Assembly (NCBI GenBank): GCA_013399875.1
Contig: VXAZ01005564.1
Span: forward strand, 827,603 to 891,602
DNA length: 64,000 nt
Reading direction: 5' to 3'
Source of the DNA: Gymnorhina tibicen
Taxonomy: Eukaryota > Chordata > Aves > Passeriformes > Artamidae
In this document: positions 24,795 to 36,163 of the stretch, one piece after another
Layout: each line of letters starts with the position of its first letter
How positions within the stretch are numbered: the stretch's first letter is position 1
The notes under the pieces: generated by a model
What the model saw: the letters and a program-made list of their open reading frames with translations, nothing else
Databases searched by the model: none
Told to the model about the DNA's origin: nothing
Position numbers and translations under genes: made by a program

Positions 24795-25253
24795 TGAATA
24801 GTGGAAAGAATATGACTCAGTTATATTCTTTTTATGAATTGAACGCTAAGACAAGATGTTTTGCATTGTTTTGCTGAGAAGTCTCTGTTCTGCTCCCTTA
24901 CATCTCCTCCGACACCCACCCACTCAGAGGCACATGCGCTTCCTACCCCTTACCCTTCCACACACTCCCCCCACTCCTTTCTGTGACCCTTCTACTGGAA
25001 GTTGTTTACTGCTGCCTGTTCCCTTCAGTGACAAGTCACTGCTGTTATTACTGTATAGTTATTATTATTTTTGTGCCAGCCACTCATCTGGACAGGAAAG
25101 CTGTAAGAACCTTAATTACTTTGTGGCCAGACATGGAGCTGTATTTCTAAAAGTAGCTTTTCTTTTTTGGATCAAGTTCATTTCCTACAGTGTCTGGTTT
25201 TATGAGTTTGTGAAAAGCTTTCAGGTTCTTGGGAACCCCCGTACTTTCTTCTC

Positions 25254-25290
25254 AAACACACACACACACACACACACAAATATATATAAA
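25254..25290. repeat. (CA)n then (TA)n compound microsatellite
   Basis: About twelve CA units (25254-25278) are followed by ATATATATA. It lies about 480 bp from the preceding CA repeat. The intervening open frame (24856-25317) runs into the repeat and is not a gene. Confidence 0.95.
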
Positions 25291-28200
25291 GAGTATATAA
25301 TAATCTGGAACAATTAAATTGCTTTCACCTCCTGTCAGTCACCTACTTGGAGTCATTTGCAGTTTCACACACATTCTCTGCTTTCACTTCTGGGCTAAAT
25401 AACTCTCTAAAATTATCTGTGTGATTATTGTGTGCTGTAGTTCAGGACCCTTCCAGCTGAAATGTTCCATAGAAAATATCACTGTTATTCTTGAAATGTA
25501 ATTTCTGGCGCTTACCACCAACTATGTTAATTTTTATATTTTTTAAGAGAAGTGCAGCAGAACTGGCAGAGATAGTGAGTAATTCCCTTGAAGCTATGTC
25601 CCCACTGATTTGATTTTTCCTTGACAGCTTATCCATCATGCTGTATGCTTATTTAGACAAATAAATAAGAGAGCTGTTATCTGCCAGCCTGGCCCGAGGG
25701 CTTTTAGCAACACCAGAAAGTCTGCCGGCTTTCCTTTCAACATTCAACAAGACGATTAGGGAATCACATCATGGTAAATGTGGATACTACATGCTTCAGT
25801 GGAAAAAGAAAAGCTGGCCTAAAAATTGGGGATGCGTGAGAAGTCCAGTGTTGGTTTGCACAGTAACAGAAAGCAAAGACCCTCTGAGCAGGGATCGGGG
25901 AGGTGGCTGGAGAAAAACTTGTGTCTAATTCTGTGTGGAGAACAGGACAGTTCTGGGACTTACTGCAAGCACTGGGAGATACATTCTGATAGAACATCCC
26001 GCTGTAAAGAAAACAGATTTGGGTCAACCGAAACATTTTGTGAATTCACGTTCAGCTTAACAAGTTGTTTCATTCTTAAAATTTAAGCAAGTCAAAATGT
26101 TCCCTTTCAACATTTTAACATGAAACAGTACACCTTTCAGAAATGTACCTGGGTTTAGTTTTTAAATGCTTACAAGTGAGATGACACTTTTTACGTGAAA
26201 CTAAGTGACAGATTTTACTCGGCCTAAATGATTCTTTTCATTTGGTTAAAAAGGAGAGGGGGGGATTTAATTTCGAATCTATCCTAAAATATTTTCTTCC
26301 ACAATTTTTCAATACAATTTTGCAAATAACTCCTTCCCCTTCATAAGAAATCCTATAATGCATCCACAGAAACAGCCATTCCTCCACCTGCTCTCCAAGG
26401 GAAGTTTCTCTCTTTCAGTGAGGATAAACCAGCTCTTCCCCACTCCCAGCTGCTGGAATTGTGAGGGCAGGCTGAGGGCTGGCATGAACCTGCTCCTCTC
26501 CGTGCTGTTCAGTTCACTGAGTGACTCCCTGAGCACGGACGAGCACAGAGCTTCTTGCAGTCAGATAAGCCAGGGAGGAAGTTACAAACAGAAGTTTGCT
26601 CTGTCCTTAAACTGGGGCTGGATTTTTAGAAAGGAGACAAATAAACTCTCTGTTCACGAGGTAAAATTTCAGAAAGTTTGACATGAAATTATCATTAGTA
26701 TGAAAGTTTCAGAAAGGTTTGGGTCTAGCTCTTTTGGTCCACACTGGGGCACAAATATGCTGTCCCAATTTTACTGCCCAATCTATCCTGAAGGTTCCCA
26801 TAGTGTGGGACAAAGGGATATCTGTCAGTTAGGCAGGAAATCTAGGTGTGAGGCACAGCCCTAATGTCCCTGTGAAACTGTGCAACCATAAAAAATTCCA
26901 AGTTGAAATAAAGGATGGAGCTGTGTCTATGTCTGTATGGGTGTCTGGAGAAGACCTAAGCTCATCTTGCCATCAACGTCAGAAGGCTCTGATAAATAGT
27001 AACTTTCCAAGCATGACTTAGTTTCTCCCTAAGATGCGTTGGAAAGCTGGAAAAACCTGCCTTATAAAAAATGGTCTCATCAAAGTGGAGATCTCCCCAA
27101 GTTCAAAGACCTGAAGGAGTAACAAATTATATCTCCCCTTAGCTTTTTAAATAAATTCATTGCATTAGGGAAAGTTTGAAGTGACAGCTTTTAAAAATCA
27201 CTTTTCATTCTTCTCCTGTTCTCTCTTTCAACACCGCAGTCACACCCCAATTAAGTAACTGTACTGCTTACAATAAAGACTAATGATCCTCCACTGGCCC
27301 CCACCTCCATTAGCAGCTTCAGAATCCCACCAGAATCCCAATTAACACATTGATTTGCTTAAAAGAAAAGTAGTGATCTTTGGCTGTCCATTCCACCAGC
27401 TGTGTTCCATCACCTCATCTCCAGCAAGTCCATTGATTTCCTTAAAGTAAACCTAGCAAATGTCCATTTATTCCCCTCCCCTAACTGCAGGGTCCCACTT
27501 GGATTCTTCTTTTTGCTGGAGTTTGCTGGGATGTTTTATCCAGGAAAGCTTTAGGACTAATATGCTGTGTTCCTCTCCTGCTGGCCCACTGGTTCATCAA
27601 ACTGATTTCAACTGACTGCTGGTGTGGGACTGAAGGGAAATGCTCAGTGAGGATGTTTAACTGCACGCTGCCAGTTCGACTTGGTGAGGCATCCAGAGAA
27701 ACCAGGGAAAGAAAAGGGTCAGGAAAGCCTGGATGTTGAGGTTGTGTCCTCTACAATCATTCTTTGATAATTAGACTTGGTAATGAGGGAGCCCTCATTA
27801 TCGGGAGCTATACAAGGAGCCTTGCCTTGGTTGTTCGTGAGGCTGGTGGAGGTCAGGAGGGAGCACAGCCACAACGCTGACTCGCCCCGAGGCCCAGTGC
27901 ACGAGCAGCAGTTCCTGCGTGCCCGAGGGGGACTCTGCGTAGGGACTCCTCGTGAGACAAAACAGCACCAGTTTGATGTCCAAGGAGCTTCCTGTTTCAG
28001 AGCACTCCTCATGCTGTGCAATACACTGCAGCTAGAGGTTACAAATAATTAGGAATGAGTGACCCAATTCGGATAATAGAACTAACCTGCCTGTAAGCTC
28101 TTTCCAGCACTCGCCATCTGCCTGGGCTGGCGTTAGAGACTTCTTCAGGACATGCATGAACCAGTCATGCAGGTGGCTCCTGAGTAAATGATCCAGGCAT

Positions 28201-30660
28201 CTTTTGAGATTTCACCACCACGTACAGACTTCACAGGTGGAAAATACCAACTTCCACTGGCCACCTACGTACCTGTTTGTCCCAGGCAGGCTGCAGTGGC
28301 AGGATCCTGCTCTCCGATTGCTAACGCCAATACCCACAAGACTCCTGTAGTAAAACGTGCTATAAAAACCACTGTGAAATAATAACCAAGTGATAAAATT
28401 ACAAGTAGGAACACATAAAAAAAAAATCATATGCACTGCAGGAACAATGATAAAAGCCTGCCTCTCAACCTGTCTAATCTCACACGCAAACCACACCCTG
28501 GGGTATTGCCAACCAGCTGAAAGCAGGAGTAGGAGCAGAGTAAGTGGAAACACGTGAATGTGTGATGTGTAGCCCCATTCTGAAACCATATTACAGCGTT
28601 TCTCTTTTACTGCTTGTACAAGATTCCTTGGGAAGGTTTCCTCCCTGGCTGGGTGTGAGAAGCAGAAGTCAGTGGGACACACAGAGACATCTCCAGGTAT
28701 TCCACCAAGCAGGCTCGGCATGCTCTGGAGTTATTGCCAGTGGCTGCATGGTGCCAGGTTACTTGTGCAAGACACTGGGCTGCTTCTCTCAGGAAGAGTT
28801 AGGCTGTGCTTCCTGCACATCCTTCAGGAGACATCTTCTGGGTAAGGGAGAGTACAAAAAGCGTAGGGAGGGCTGACTTAACAGGTACAAGAAGTCAATA
28901 AACTAGTGATGGGCACAAAGTACATCCTATGGTTTTCATGGCAAAATACGTTTTCCTCCTGCTTTTCTTGCTGACTGCCCCATCAGAAATTAAGGTCTGT
29001 GTTAATTTTCCATCAGAGCTGAGTCAGGCTTAGCATCTTGCTTTACATCTCCTGTGTCAGTGTAGCAAGTAAAGGTACAAACCGCCCAGCAGTGATGTCT
29101 TATTCTTAATGAAGTCAACGAAATGCTTGCTAATGTCTTAGACAAAATCAAGATTTCACTGGCCTTACACTCCAGTCTGCCTGAATGCAAATGTCTTTCC
29201 CTACAAGGTGATTTGAATAACGCTCACCTTCAGATCTCATGGAGAGAGCACATTGGGGCAGGTCGAATCACATATGGCTGTTGAGTTCAAAACCAATAGT
29301 TGCATCAAGGTTATTTTGGTGTTGTGGTGGGGTTTTTACCCTTTCCCAGCATTTGCTGGATTTCAAATGCAAACATACACATAAAACCTGGCTGCAGTAA
29401 TCTTTTCTATTAGAGAGATCGTTCTACATGCTCAGAGAGATTAACATGCTGCAACTTGAAAATCTGCAGCTTTTAGGTTCACTCTTGGATGCCAGCATAC
29501 TACTAGAGATTTGGAGATAACGACAGGGCATTAGACAGTCTCTAAATCACAGCAATTATTTTTGATGAGAATAAAATGAAGATAAAGCTGAAAATAGCAT
29601 TGCACTTTCAAAGGAATGATTACAGGGCCTAAACCCTGGGCAGCGAGGTATATGGGTTTTAGCAGTATGCAAACGGAATGCTAAGCAGAGCCTTGCATTT
29701 GTCATCCCTGCATTGCCAAAACCCAGCACCCATGGCATGCCCGTTTTGAAACTCACCACTTTAAGGGTTAGTGGGAGGGATATGACCCAACCACACCAAA
29801 CCAAACGCGTTTTCTTCCTTGGTGGATGAAAGGGCAGGTTCTGCTTTCTGCGTTCTCCTGCACACCCTCATCTAAAGCCTCCTTCCTCACCAAAGTGCCA
29901 GCTCCCGCTGTGGAGGCCCAGCCTACCTCTGAGCCTTCCAGGATACCTGGATCTCTGGCTGCTTCCTTCTCACTCTTTCCCCGCTCTTTAACACTAGAAA
30001 AATGTTGCCAAGTGAATTTGCATTTGCCGTAAGAAAATGGTTGGGTTAAACAATTCAAGTTTGATTTCTGTTCCAAAACACGCGATCATTTGCAGAGCTT
30101 AAAGAGAATTACCAACACTAATTGAGTCTGACAGTGCGCCTGCGATGGCAGATAAAGAATATTAAAGCCATTTCACTGATAGGTAAACAAGGGTAGGTAA
30201 AAGGAATATAATTTCCCTGAGCTCACACAGAAAATCTGTTATGAGGGTGAGAGGAGCACTCAACATTTCTGGTTCTCTGGTATCATGTCCTGGGTAAGAG
30301 AAAAGCCCTCCACAAAACTGCAGTCTCTGGTTACTAATTTCTGTACTGTGAGGACCTGGGATCTTGTTTTCAAAATAACATCTGCTAAAATACACAGGCT
30401 AATAGATACATCTGCATTCACCAGGAATATTGTAGCTCCACATTCGGATTTCCACATGCAAATCTTGAATTAGTCTTCTAACAAGTTCATTATGTGAACG
30501 ATGTCTAATTTGCACATGCTGTTTTGGCAACTGTCTGTGCAATTTCGAACATGGAGGACTGCGTGCCTGCCCTTTGGAAACCAAAGCACTTTAGCAACCC
30601 TTCATGTAAAATTCTCTATTTGTCTTTCATTGCATTAAGCTGATCTGAGAACTGGGATCT
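25291..30660. other. Unique non-coding stretch
   Basis: No gene is supported. The 28212-28721 minus-strand frame (169 codons) has hydrophobic runs but no recognisable family. POU octamers occur at 29185-29192, 30016-30023 and 30456-30463. The AT-rich 29.4-30.2 kb part, with several TAAT cores and retained CpGs, looks like a conserved non-coding element; this is a visual judgement only. Confidence 0.35.
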
Positions 30661-30689
30661 CTTTTTATTTTATTATTATTATTATTTGA
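30661..30689. repeat. (TTA)n microsatellite
   Basis: A T-rich lead-in is followed by five to six ATT units. It is short and otherwise unremarkable. Confidence 0.85.
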
Positions 30690-33244
30690 AGGAAACCAAT
30701 AGAGAATATTACAAAAGACATCCTTAAAAATGAGTTAAGAGCCTGATTGACTTTGAAACCACTTTAGTCTTCCAGTTTTTAAAGAGGTTTATTCTGATTA
30801 ACTGACCTGAATGTTAACAGAACTGGAATTTTAATTTGTATTCAGACTGTAAGAATATCATCCACTCAGATGAGACAGTGTTGTTTAATTAGGTCTAGTA
30901 GTTAACTCCGAAGAAAGTAAATGTACTGCTAGAGGTTTGGAAGACTGCTACAGGCTCCTGGGATTTGCAGGAGTTTGGAGAAGCTTAAAAATAAGAAGTC
31001 AGTAATTTTAGGAATTAGAAACGAGTGCTTAGAAGGTATTGGAAAGGTTCTGCAAAGTCTGGAGTCAGCATCTTTTAACCTTGTGCTTCCCATTAGCGTA
31101 ATGACCTTGGAAAGATTTGAAATCTTGCAGTCCAATCAAGTAAATCATATATATGTAAGGTTCAATTTCTGTGATTCCAGAGAAACCCCTCAGATATTAT
31201 GATAAATGTGCTATCTACAGTATCTTCCACAGGATTCTCTGTGTTTCATTTATGATGCAAATGAGCTGTGAAAATTAGAAGTAATGTATATGCCACCACC
31301 AGCAGCCATTAATAGCAGTAGGATATTATCTTCACAATTATAGTTTGAATCTTTGCAGTTTTCTTTATAGTTAATAAAACAAATTATATGTATTTTTTCA
31401 AATTGCTATTCCCACATAGTTTAATACATGACTGAGACTTTGCTTCTGGTTTGTTGTTGTTTTTTTCATTGTTGGAATTTTGGGGCATTTTGGTTTTAAT
31501 TGAAAGAAACATTGCAAATTACAGACTGACATATTTTTGATGAAATGACAAGGCAAGCACAAAGCCATACAGAGCTGACAAAATGAGATAGAAGAGGGAA
31601 CTATTCTTTAAAGTTATAAATGTGAAAATTGATTCAAGAACACTAGCTGTTTTCAATTTTTTATTACAACATATTTTAAGGACACCCATGTTCTTACAAA
31701 CTGGAGCTTATGTTCTGATATGAAAATATAATTAACACTTAAATCGACACTTTATGTCCTGTGGAGTGGAGTTTTTCTATTCTCAAATGCGAGCAATTTG
31801 TAAAGAAAGATGGTGGCAAGTGAAACGTCTCAACATCTGAAACTGGGGCATCCTCCTGGAGGGATTGTGGCCACTGGTGGCTGATTGGATCTGCCAACAC
31901 CTGGAAGCGCGGGAATGGATTTTAGTATGGGGCTGGCCAGCTCCAGGGGCTGCCACAGAAAGAGTCGTGGCTGAAGTCAGCTGCAGATGCTCTTCAGGCA
32001 CTTTTGGGACAAGGCTGAAGAAGGTTGGGAACAGGCTGGCAGCTCTGCATGGTTACTTTGTGGGGCTTTCCAAATACACTGTGGAAGAACAAGTCCTTGG
32101 TAGGGCGTTTTGAGTTGCCCATCAGTTGTCCTCCAGTGCCACATCAGAAGGGGATTTGGAAATAGTCGTATTTTCAAATTGCCAATTCACTTCTATTCCT
32201 CATGTATGTTCCCTGTGGTTTGCTGGCTGGTGCTGCAGAAGATATCTTCTAGACCAAAAGCTCCCTCTCAAACTGCCTGAAGTAAATGGAAGGACTCTCT
32301 GCAGCAAAGCAGCCCAAGACCCCTCCAAACAGAGCTGTCATTGTTTCAGAGGTTTGGGAAGCTGTCACAAGCGAGATGCATTTCTGTAAACCACCAGCAA
32401 ACACCCTGCACTGCCACCCCTGAGTTCCCTGTGCAGGGAGTGTGCAGGGAGAGCAGGAGCTCCAGCACAGCTCAGTCTTTGTGGCAGCAGTGATTTTCCA
32501 AATACAGCACAAAATGTCTCTTTGAGAGCTGGAAAGATCTGGAAGAGAAAAGGTTTTGCTGCTGCTTGGAGATGTAACCGTGGCTCACAGAACAGAGATG
32601 TCGCTGCCATTGCATTCTAACATCGCAGGACGACTTCGCTGTCAAAGTCCATGAGCACAGTGTTAAACCAAATTGCTCAGTGGGGCTTTTTGGGGGCATT
32701 TTTAGATTCAAACTTGTCTGATTGTACAGTAGCTTCCCAATTATACCTGTGCTGAGGCAGCAGTGAAATGATGCAGCTCCGTTTCCATCAAGGTAGCAAA
32801 ACAAAACCTCCTTTTGCTCAGTAGAGCAAAGAAAGTAATCACAAATGGTTGTTCTCTGGTGGCAGCAAATTCCTACCAACTTGATACAGATGCAAACGGG
32901 GGTTTCAGCTGGGACAGATGATCGAGATGAGCAGGGACAGATGAGCATCCCATGCATGCAGAACAGTGGAATTATCTGATAGCACTTCACCCAGCCGCAG
33001 TGAGCAATGCACCGGAACAGCGCTCAACTGTGCTCTTCACTCCTCATCTTTCACTGGGCTGCTACGAAATCTCTCCCTTCTTTACCATGCACTGACAACA
33101 ATCTGATCAACATTTAAGGGACTTTGCTCCGTACTGAAGGGCCAGCACAAATGACTAGGTAGCCCAAGGAAGGCACAACAGAAATTATCTGAAATTTAAA
33201 TATCGTGAGTAAGAACAAAAGATTGAAAAAAAGTGGATTGGTTT
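30690..33244. other. Unique non-coding stretch
   Basis: Nothing nameable was found. Position 31255-31262 is another exact POU octamer. The 32472-32990 minus-strand frame (172 codons) shows no domain I recognise. Confidence 0.35.
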
Positions 33245-33575
33245 TGTGTAAAAGATTAAAGAAGGGCATGATAACAGCCTAGTGCTATGGAGAAGGTTGG
33301 TTTAAGGAGAGTGATGGTTATTTCCCTTCTCCACTGGAGTTGGGACATCAGCTTAGGAAGAAATCAGCTTAATTTGCAGAAAAAAAAAAATTAGATTGGA
33401 TATTAGGAAAAGCTTTCTGCTTATTAGGAGAACTAGGTGGTGGAACAGAGTCCCTGGGTTAGTTTTAGATCTCATTCTCTGGAAGGTTTCTAAGGCTGTT
33501 TCACAGACAGAGAAGACAGTGGTCCACCAGGGATAATCCCTGTGTAGAAGTGACTGAGATTGCACAGCACAAGGA
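33245..33575 (+). mobile_element. Old CR1-clade LINE 3' UTR, plus strand
   Basis: The order of blocks follows the ancient CR1 3' UTR: GGGCATGATAACAGCCTA near 33268, CTTCTCCACTGGAGTTGGGA, a GCTTAATTTGCAG block, ATTAGATTGGATATTAGGAA then AAGCTTTCTGCTTATTAGGA, GGTGGTGGAACAGAGTCCCT, and GGAAGGTTTCTAAGGCTG. A poly-A expansion (33380-33389) interrupts it. It belongs to the same 3' UTR family as the minus-strand fragments at 3482-3700 and 56645-56890. It is 5'-truncated, lacks a clear terminal octamer repeat, and is too diverged to be recent. Confidence 0.85.
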
Positions 33576-35655
33576 GAGGACATGCAAAGTTTGTGTCAGT
33601 TCATCCTTGTTCTCTTCTTGTCCAAAAAATGGAGTTACTTGGCCTAGGGAAGGTGTATTCAAACGAGTCACTAACCTGACCCAGTTTCATTGAAAGTTTT
33701 ATTGTATTTCAGGCAGAAATGGGAGGCAATAGGAAAAGTTTCATTTCTGGAATTAATTATTTTCCTTTTAATTTTCTCCAGAGTAAATCACATATTTTTT
33801 CTACATATTTTCAAAAATCTGCATCAAAATATACATTTTGGATTTACTGAAATAAATTTAAAAACCTGAGCAGAAAATTATCTATAGTTTTTGGGGAATT
33901 TCAGGATTTTAAGGTTCTTGTTCTTGTTTGGAAAAGAAGCAAACCTCAGAAGTGCTAAGTCGTTTGTATCTTGGAACAGCTCCGCTCTCCACAGCACTTG
34001 TGTGATCTTTGGCCTCTGGCAACTGGCAGGGCTCCTTGGGGTGCCCAGGGGAAGGAGGGAAGCTGCACTGCTCAGAGATTCCAGAGGTCTGTGGGCTGGA
34101 CTGGGCTTCCTGCGCTGCTGCCTTGACCTCAGCATCACCAGTTCCTGCATCTCCAGCCCGTGAACGTCTCCTGCAGCTCCGGCTTCCTCTTCCCTGCTTT
34201 GACACAGGCTTTAATCGCCCCTGTAGGTTTTGTGAGAATCTTTATTTCATTTAGGGGAGGATGAGAAAAAAGGATGAGAATCTCAGAGGGTTCTGTGACT
34301 GAAGCATGGCTGAAGTTCAGAAGAACTGCTGGAGTGGTCCGGCAGCTTCAGGGGCTGCAGCTGCAGCGAGTCCTGCAGCAGGAGCCCAACGTGTTCCGAG
34401 CTCACTGACACTGGGGTGGTTTGAGCAGATTCCTCCAGGGCAAGCCCAGACTGGCGAGGCTCATTTAAAACATCATCAGGCACCTCCTCATGCAGCAATC
34501 AGCTAAAGAAATAAGACTGGGCAGATGAAAACCCCGGGAAGGTAATAGAAGCTGGGGGAATGGAAGTTGGTGCCTGAAACAATTAAGAGTTCAGAGGTGA
34601 GTCAGAGAAAAAACAACTGCTTTTTATTAAAAATTCATTTCAATTTCATGGGCAGGCTGGAGAAGTAATTCCAGCACAGTCTGACTTCAGAGAAATGCCT
34701 CCCAGATAGCAGACACAGAGCAGCTAAACAGCACCAGGAAGACACAGGACAGAAGTGCTGTTAGAGCACACTTCTCCCCAGCTGAGGAACACTGGAGGAT
34801 TGAAGTGAAATGTCCTTGGTGCAGGGAAATTTACAGGCTCCTCTGCAAAAACTCCTCTTGCCAAACTCTCCAAAATCATATCAAGTCTAATATCTGCGGA
34901 ACCAATGATGCACCAGGCTTGAGGCATTACATCACCGGCACCCGGCTCCATTGGCTGCTCCTACCCTGAGGACAAGACATTCCTTCCTGCACCTTTCCAA
35001 AGCTGCTGCTTCTCAGGAATTAACTCTTCCAAGTGTGTCACCTTGGGACAAGTCTAAATTTCTGACTGATGCATGTATACAGTATTTAATACAAGAGGTG
35101 CTGTTAGCTTGAACCTCCAAAGCAACAGCCGTGTCTCTTCAGTTCAGATTGTTTCTCAGCCTTCACTGCAGAAAAATGAACTGTGTATTCTCTGTCCTTC
35201 AGGAAAAAAAAAAATCAAACTGTCAGTGCTGTTATAAAAAGGAGAATGCACTGAATCAAGAATACGATGTAACATCAGTAAATAAGGAATTTATGTGGGA
35301 AATAGAAGGGCTGCTGCGGCTGCAGTGTGAAAAAATTCCTCTAAGTGGTTAATTAGATTAATCAGTGTTGCTGCAGAAAAGATGCTGCAGATGCAGGTTA
35401 GCTCTGCCTTGCTTGAATTTGTATTGCTCTATTTCAGGTTGCATCCAAAAATAGCTGGTGGATCTAGACAGCGTTGCAGGAAAAAGAGTGGGGTACATCT
35501 GTGTGTGTATATATTTTGAGTATGTGTGTTCTTTCCCCTTTCCAAATTTCCAGTTTGCCTACTAAGTGTGAGAAATCAGTTTCATAAGATTACTGCCCAA
35601 AAATCAGCTGATGAAACCCGTTGCATTCTAAGTAATTTGGTTATATAACTTTTCC
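33576..35655. other. Unique non-coding stretch
   Basis: No gene is supported. A 14-bp perfect palindrome (GCTGCAGCTGCAGC, 34354-34367) lies in a locally GC-rich patch at 33.95-34.5 kb where both strands have short open frames. Confidence 0.35.
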
Positions 35656-35774
35656 AAAAAGAAAAAAAAAAAAATCCCCGCACGCAGAAAGATGCAAGGA
35701 AGTTTCTGGAAGATCATTTCTTGCCTAACTTTTTTTTTTTTCTTTTTTCTTTTTTTTTTTTTTTCCTGAAGAAA
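35656..35774. repeat. Facing poly-A and poly-T tracts
   Basis: A run of A with one G (about 35657-35673) is followed about 57 bases later by an almost uninterrupted poly-T tract (35731-35764, broken by C). Read as one unit they form a long A/T inverted repeat. The T tract could be the reverse of a poly-A tail, but no retrocopy could be recognised beside it. Confidence 0.8.
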
Positions 35775-36007
35775 TGTTGTTCCAGGGAGTGTCTGACTAG
35801 TTCTGCAGCTTGGCAAAAAAGCCAGACGTTACCTCATAGCTGCGGCCAGACAGCCCATTTCTATGCCAGGCAACCACTGCAGAAGCACAGAGCACAGGGC
35901 CCTGCTTGATTAGCACTTCTGCTGTTTCGAGAGTCCTGGAGTGTTTTGTTCAAGGTGGGCTGCTGAGAGGGGACTCGGTGTGCTTTTGTGCAAATGAGCG
36001 TGAGGCA

Positions 36008-36049
36008 GGGGGTGCGTGGGGTGTGGGCTGGGGGCACGGCGGGGAAGGG
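36008..36049 (+). other. G-quadruplex-forming motif
   Basis: Six guanine runs of three or more occur in 42 bases: 36008-36012, 36018-36021, 36025-36027, 36030-36034, 36041-36044 and 36047-36049. The loops are 5, 3, 2, 6 and 2 bases. This exceeds the canonical rule of four runs with loops of 1-7. Folding in vivo is inferred, not shown. Confidence 0.8.
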
Positions 36050-36139
36050 AGGCACAGGGACACAATAGGGGGAGGCTGCATTCATATTCCGTGTTCACGT
36101 TATCTTGGGGAAACAGGATCGGTTTGATTTGACCTGGTC

Positions 36140-36163
36140 AAAAAAAAAAAAAAAAAAANAAAA
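36140..36163 (+). repeat. Poly-A run containing an assembly N
   Basis: About 24 adenines, with an unresolved base at 36159. Such an N in a homopolymer is a typical sequencing or consensus ambiguity. There is no AATAAA just upstream and no recognisable retrocopy, so it is not called a processed pseudogene tail. Confidence 0.95.

Noticed and set aside
24856..25317. 153-codon plus-strand frame
   Set aside because: It runs through a CA/TA microsatellite and ends in repeat-encoded residues.
28212..28721. 169-codon minus-strand frame with hydrophobic runs suggesting a membrane protein
   Set aside because: No recognisable family, no supporting exon structure, and hydrophobic runs arise from T-rich codons.
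32472..32990. 172-codon minus-strand frame
   Set aside because: Cys/Ser-rich and without a motif; overlapping frames are equally open.
36008..36163. Processed pseudogene ending in the N-containing poly-A
   Set aside because: No coding sequence, polyadenylation signal or flanking duplication is recognisable.
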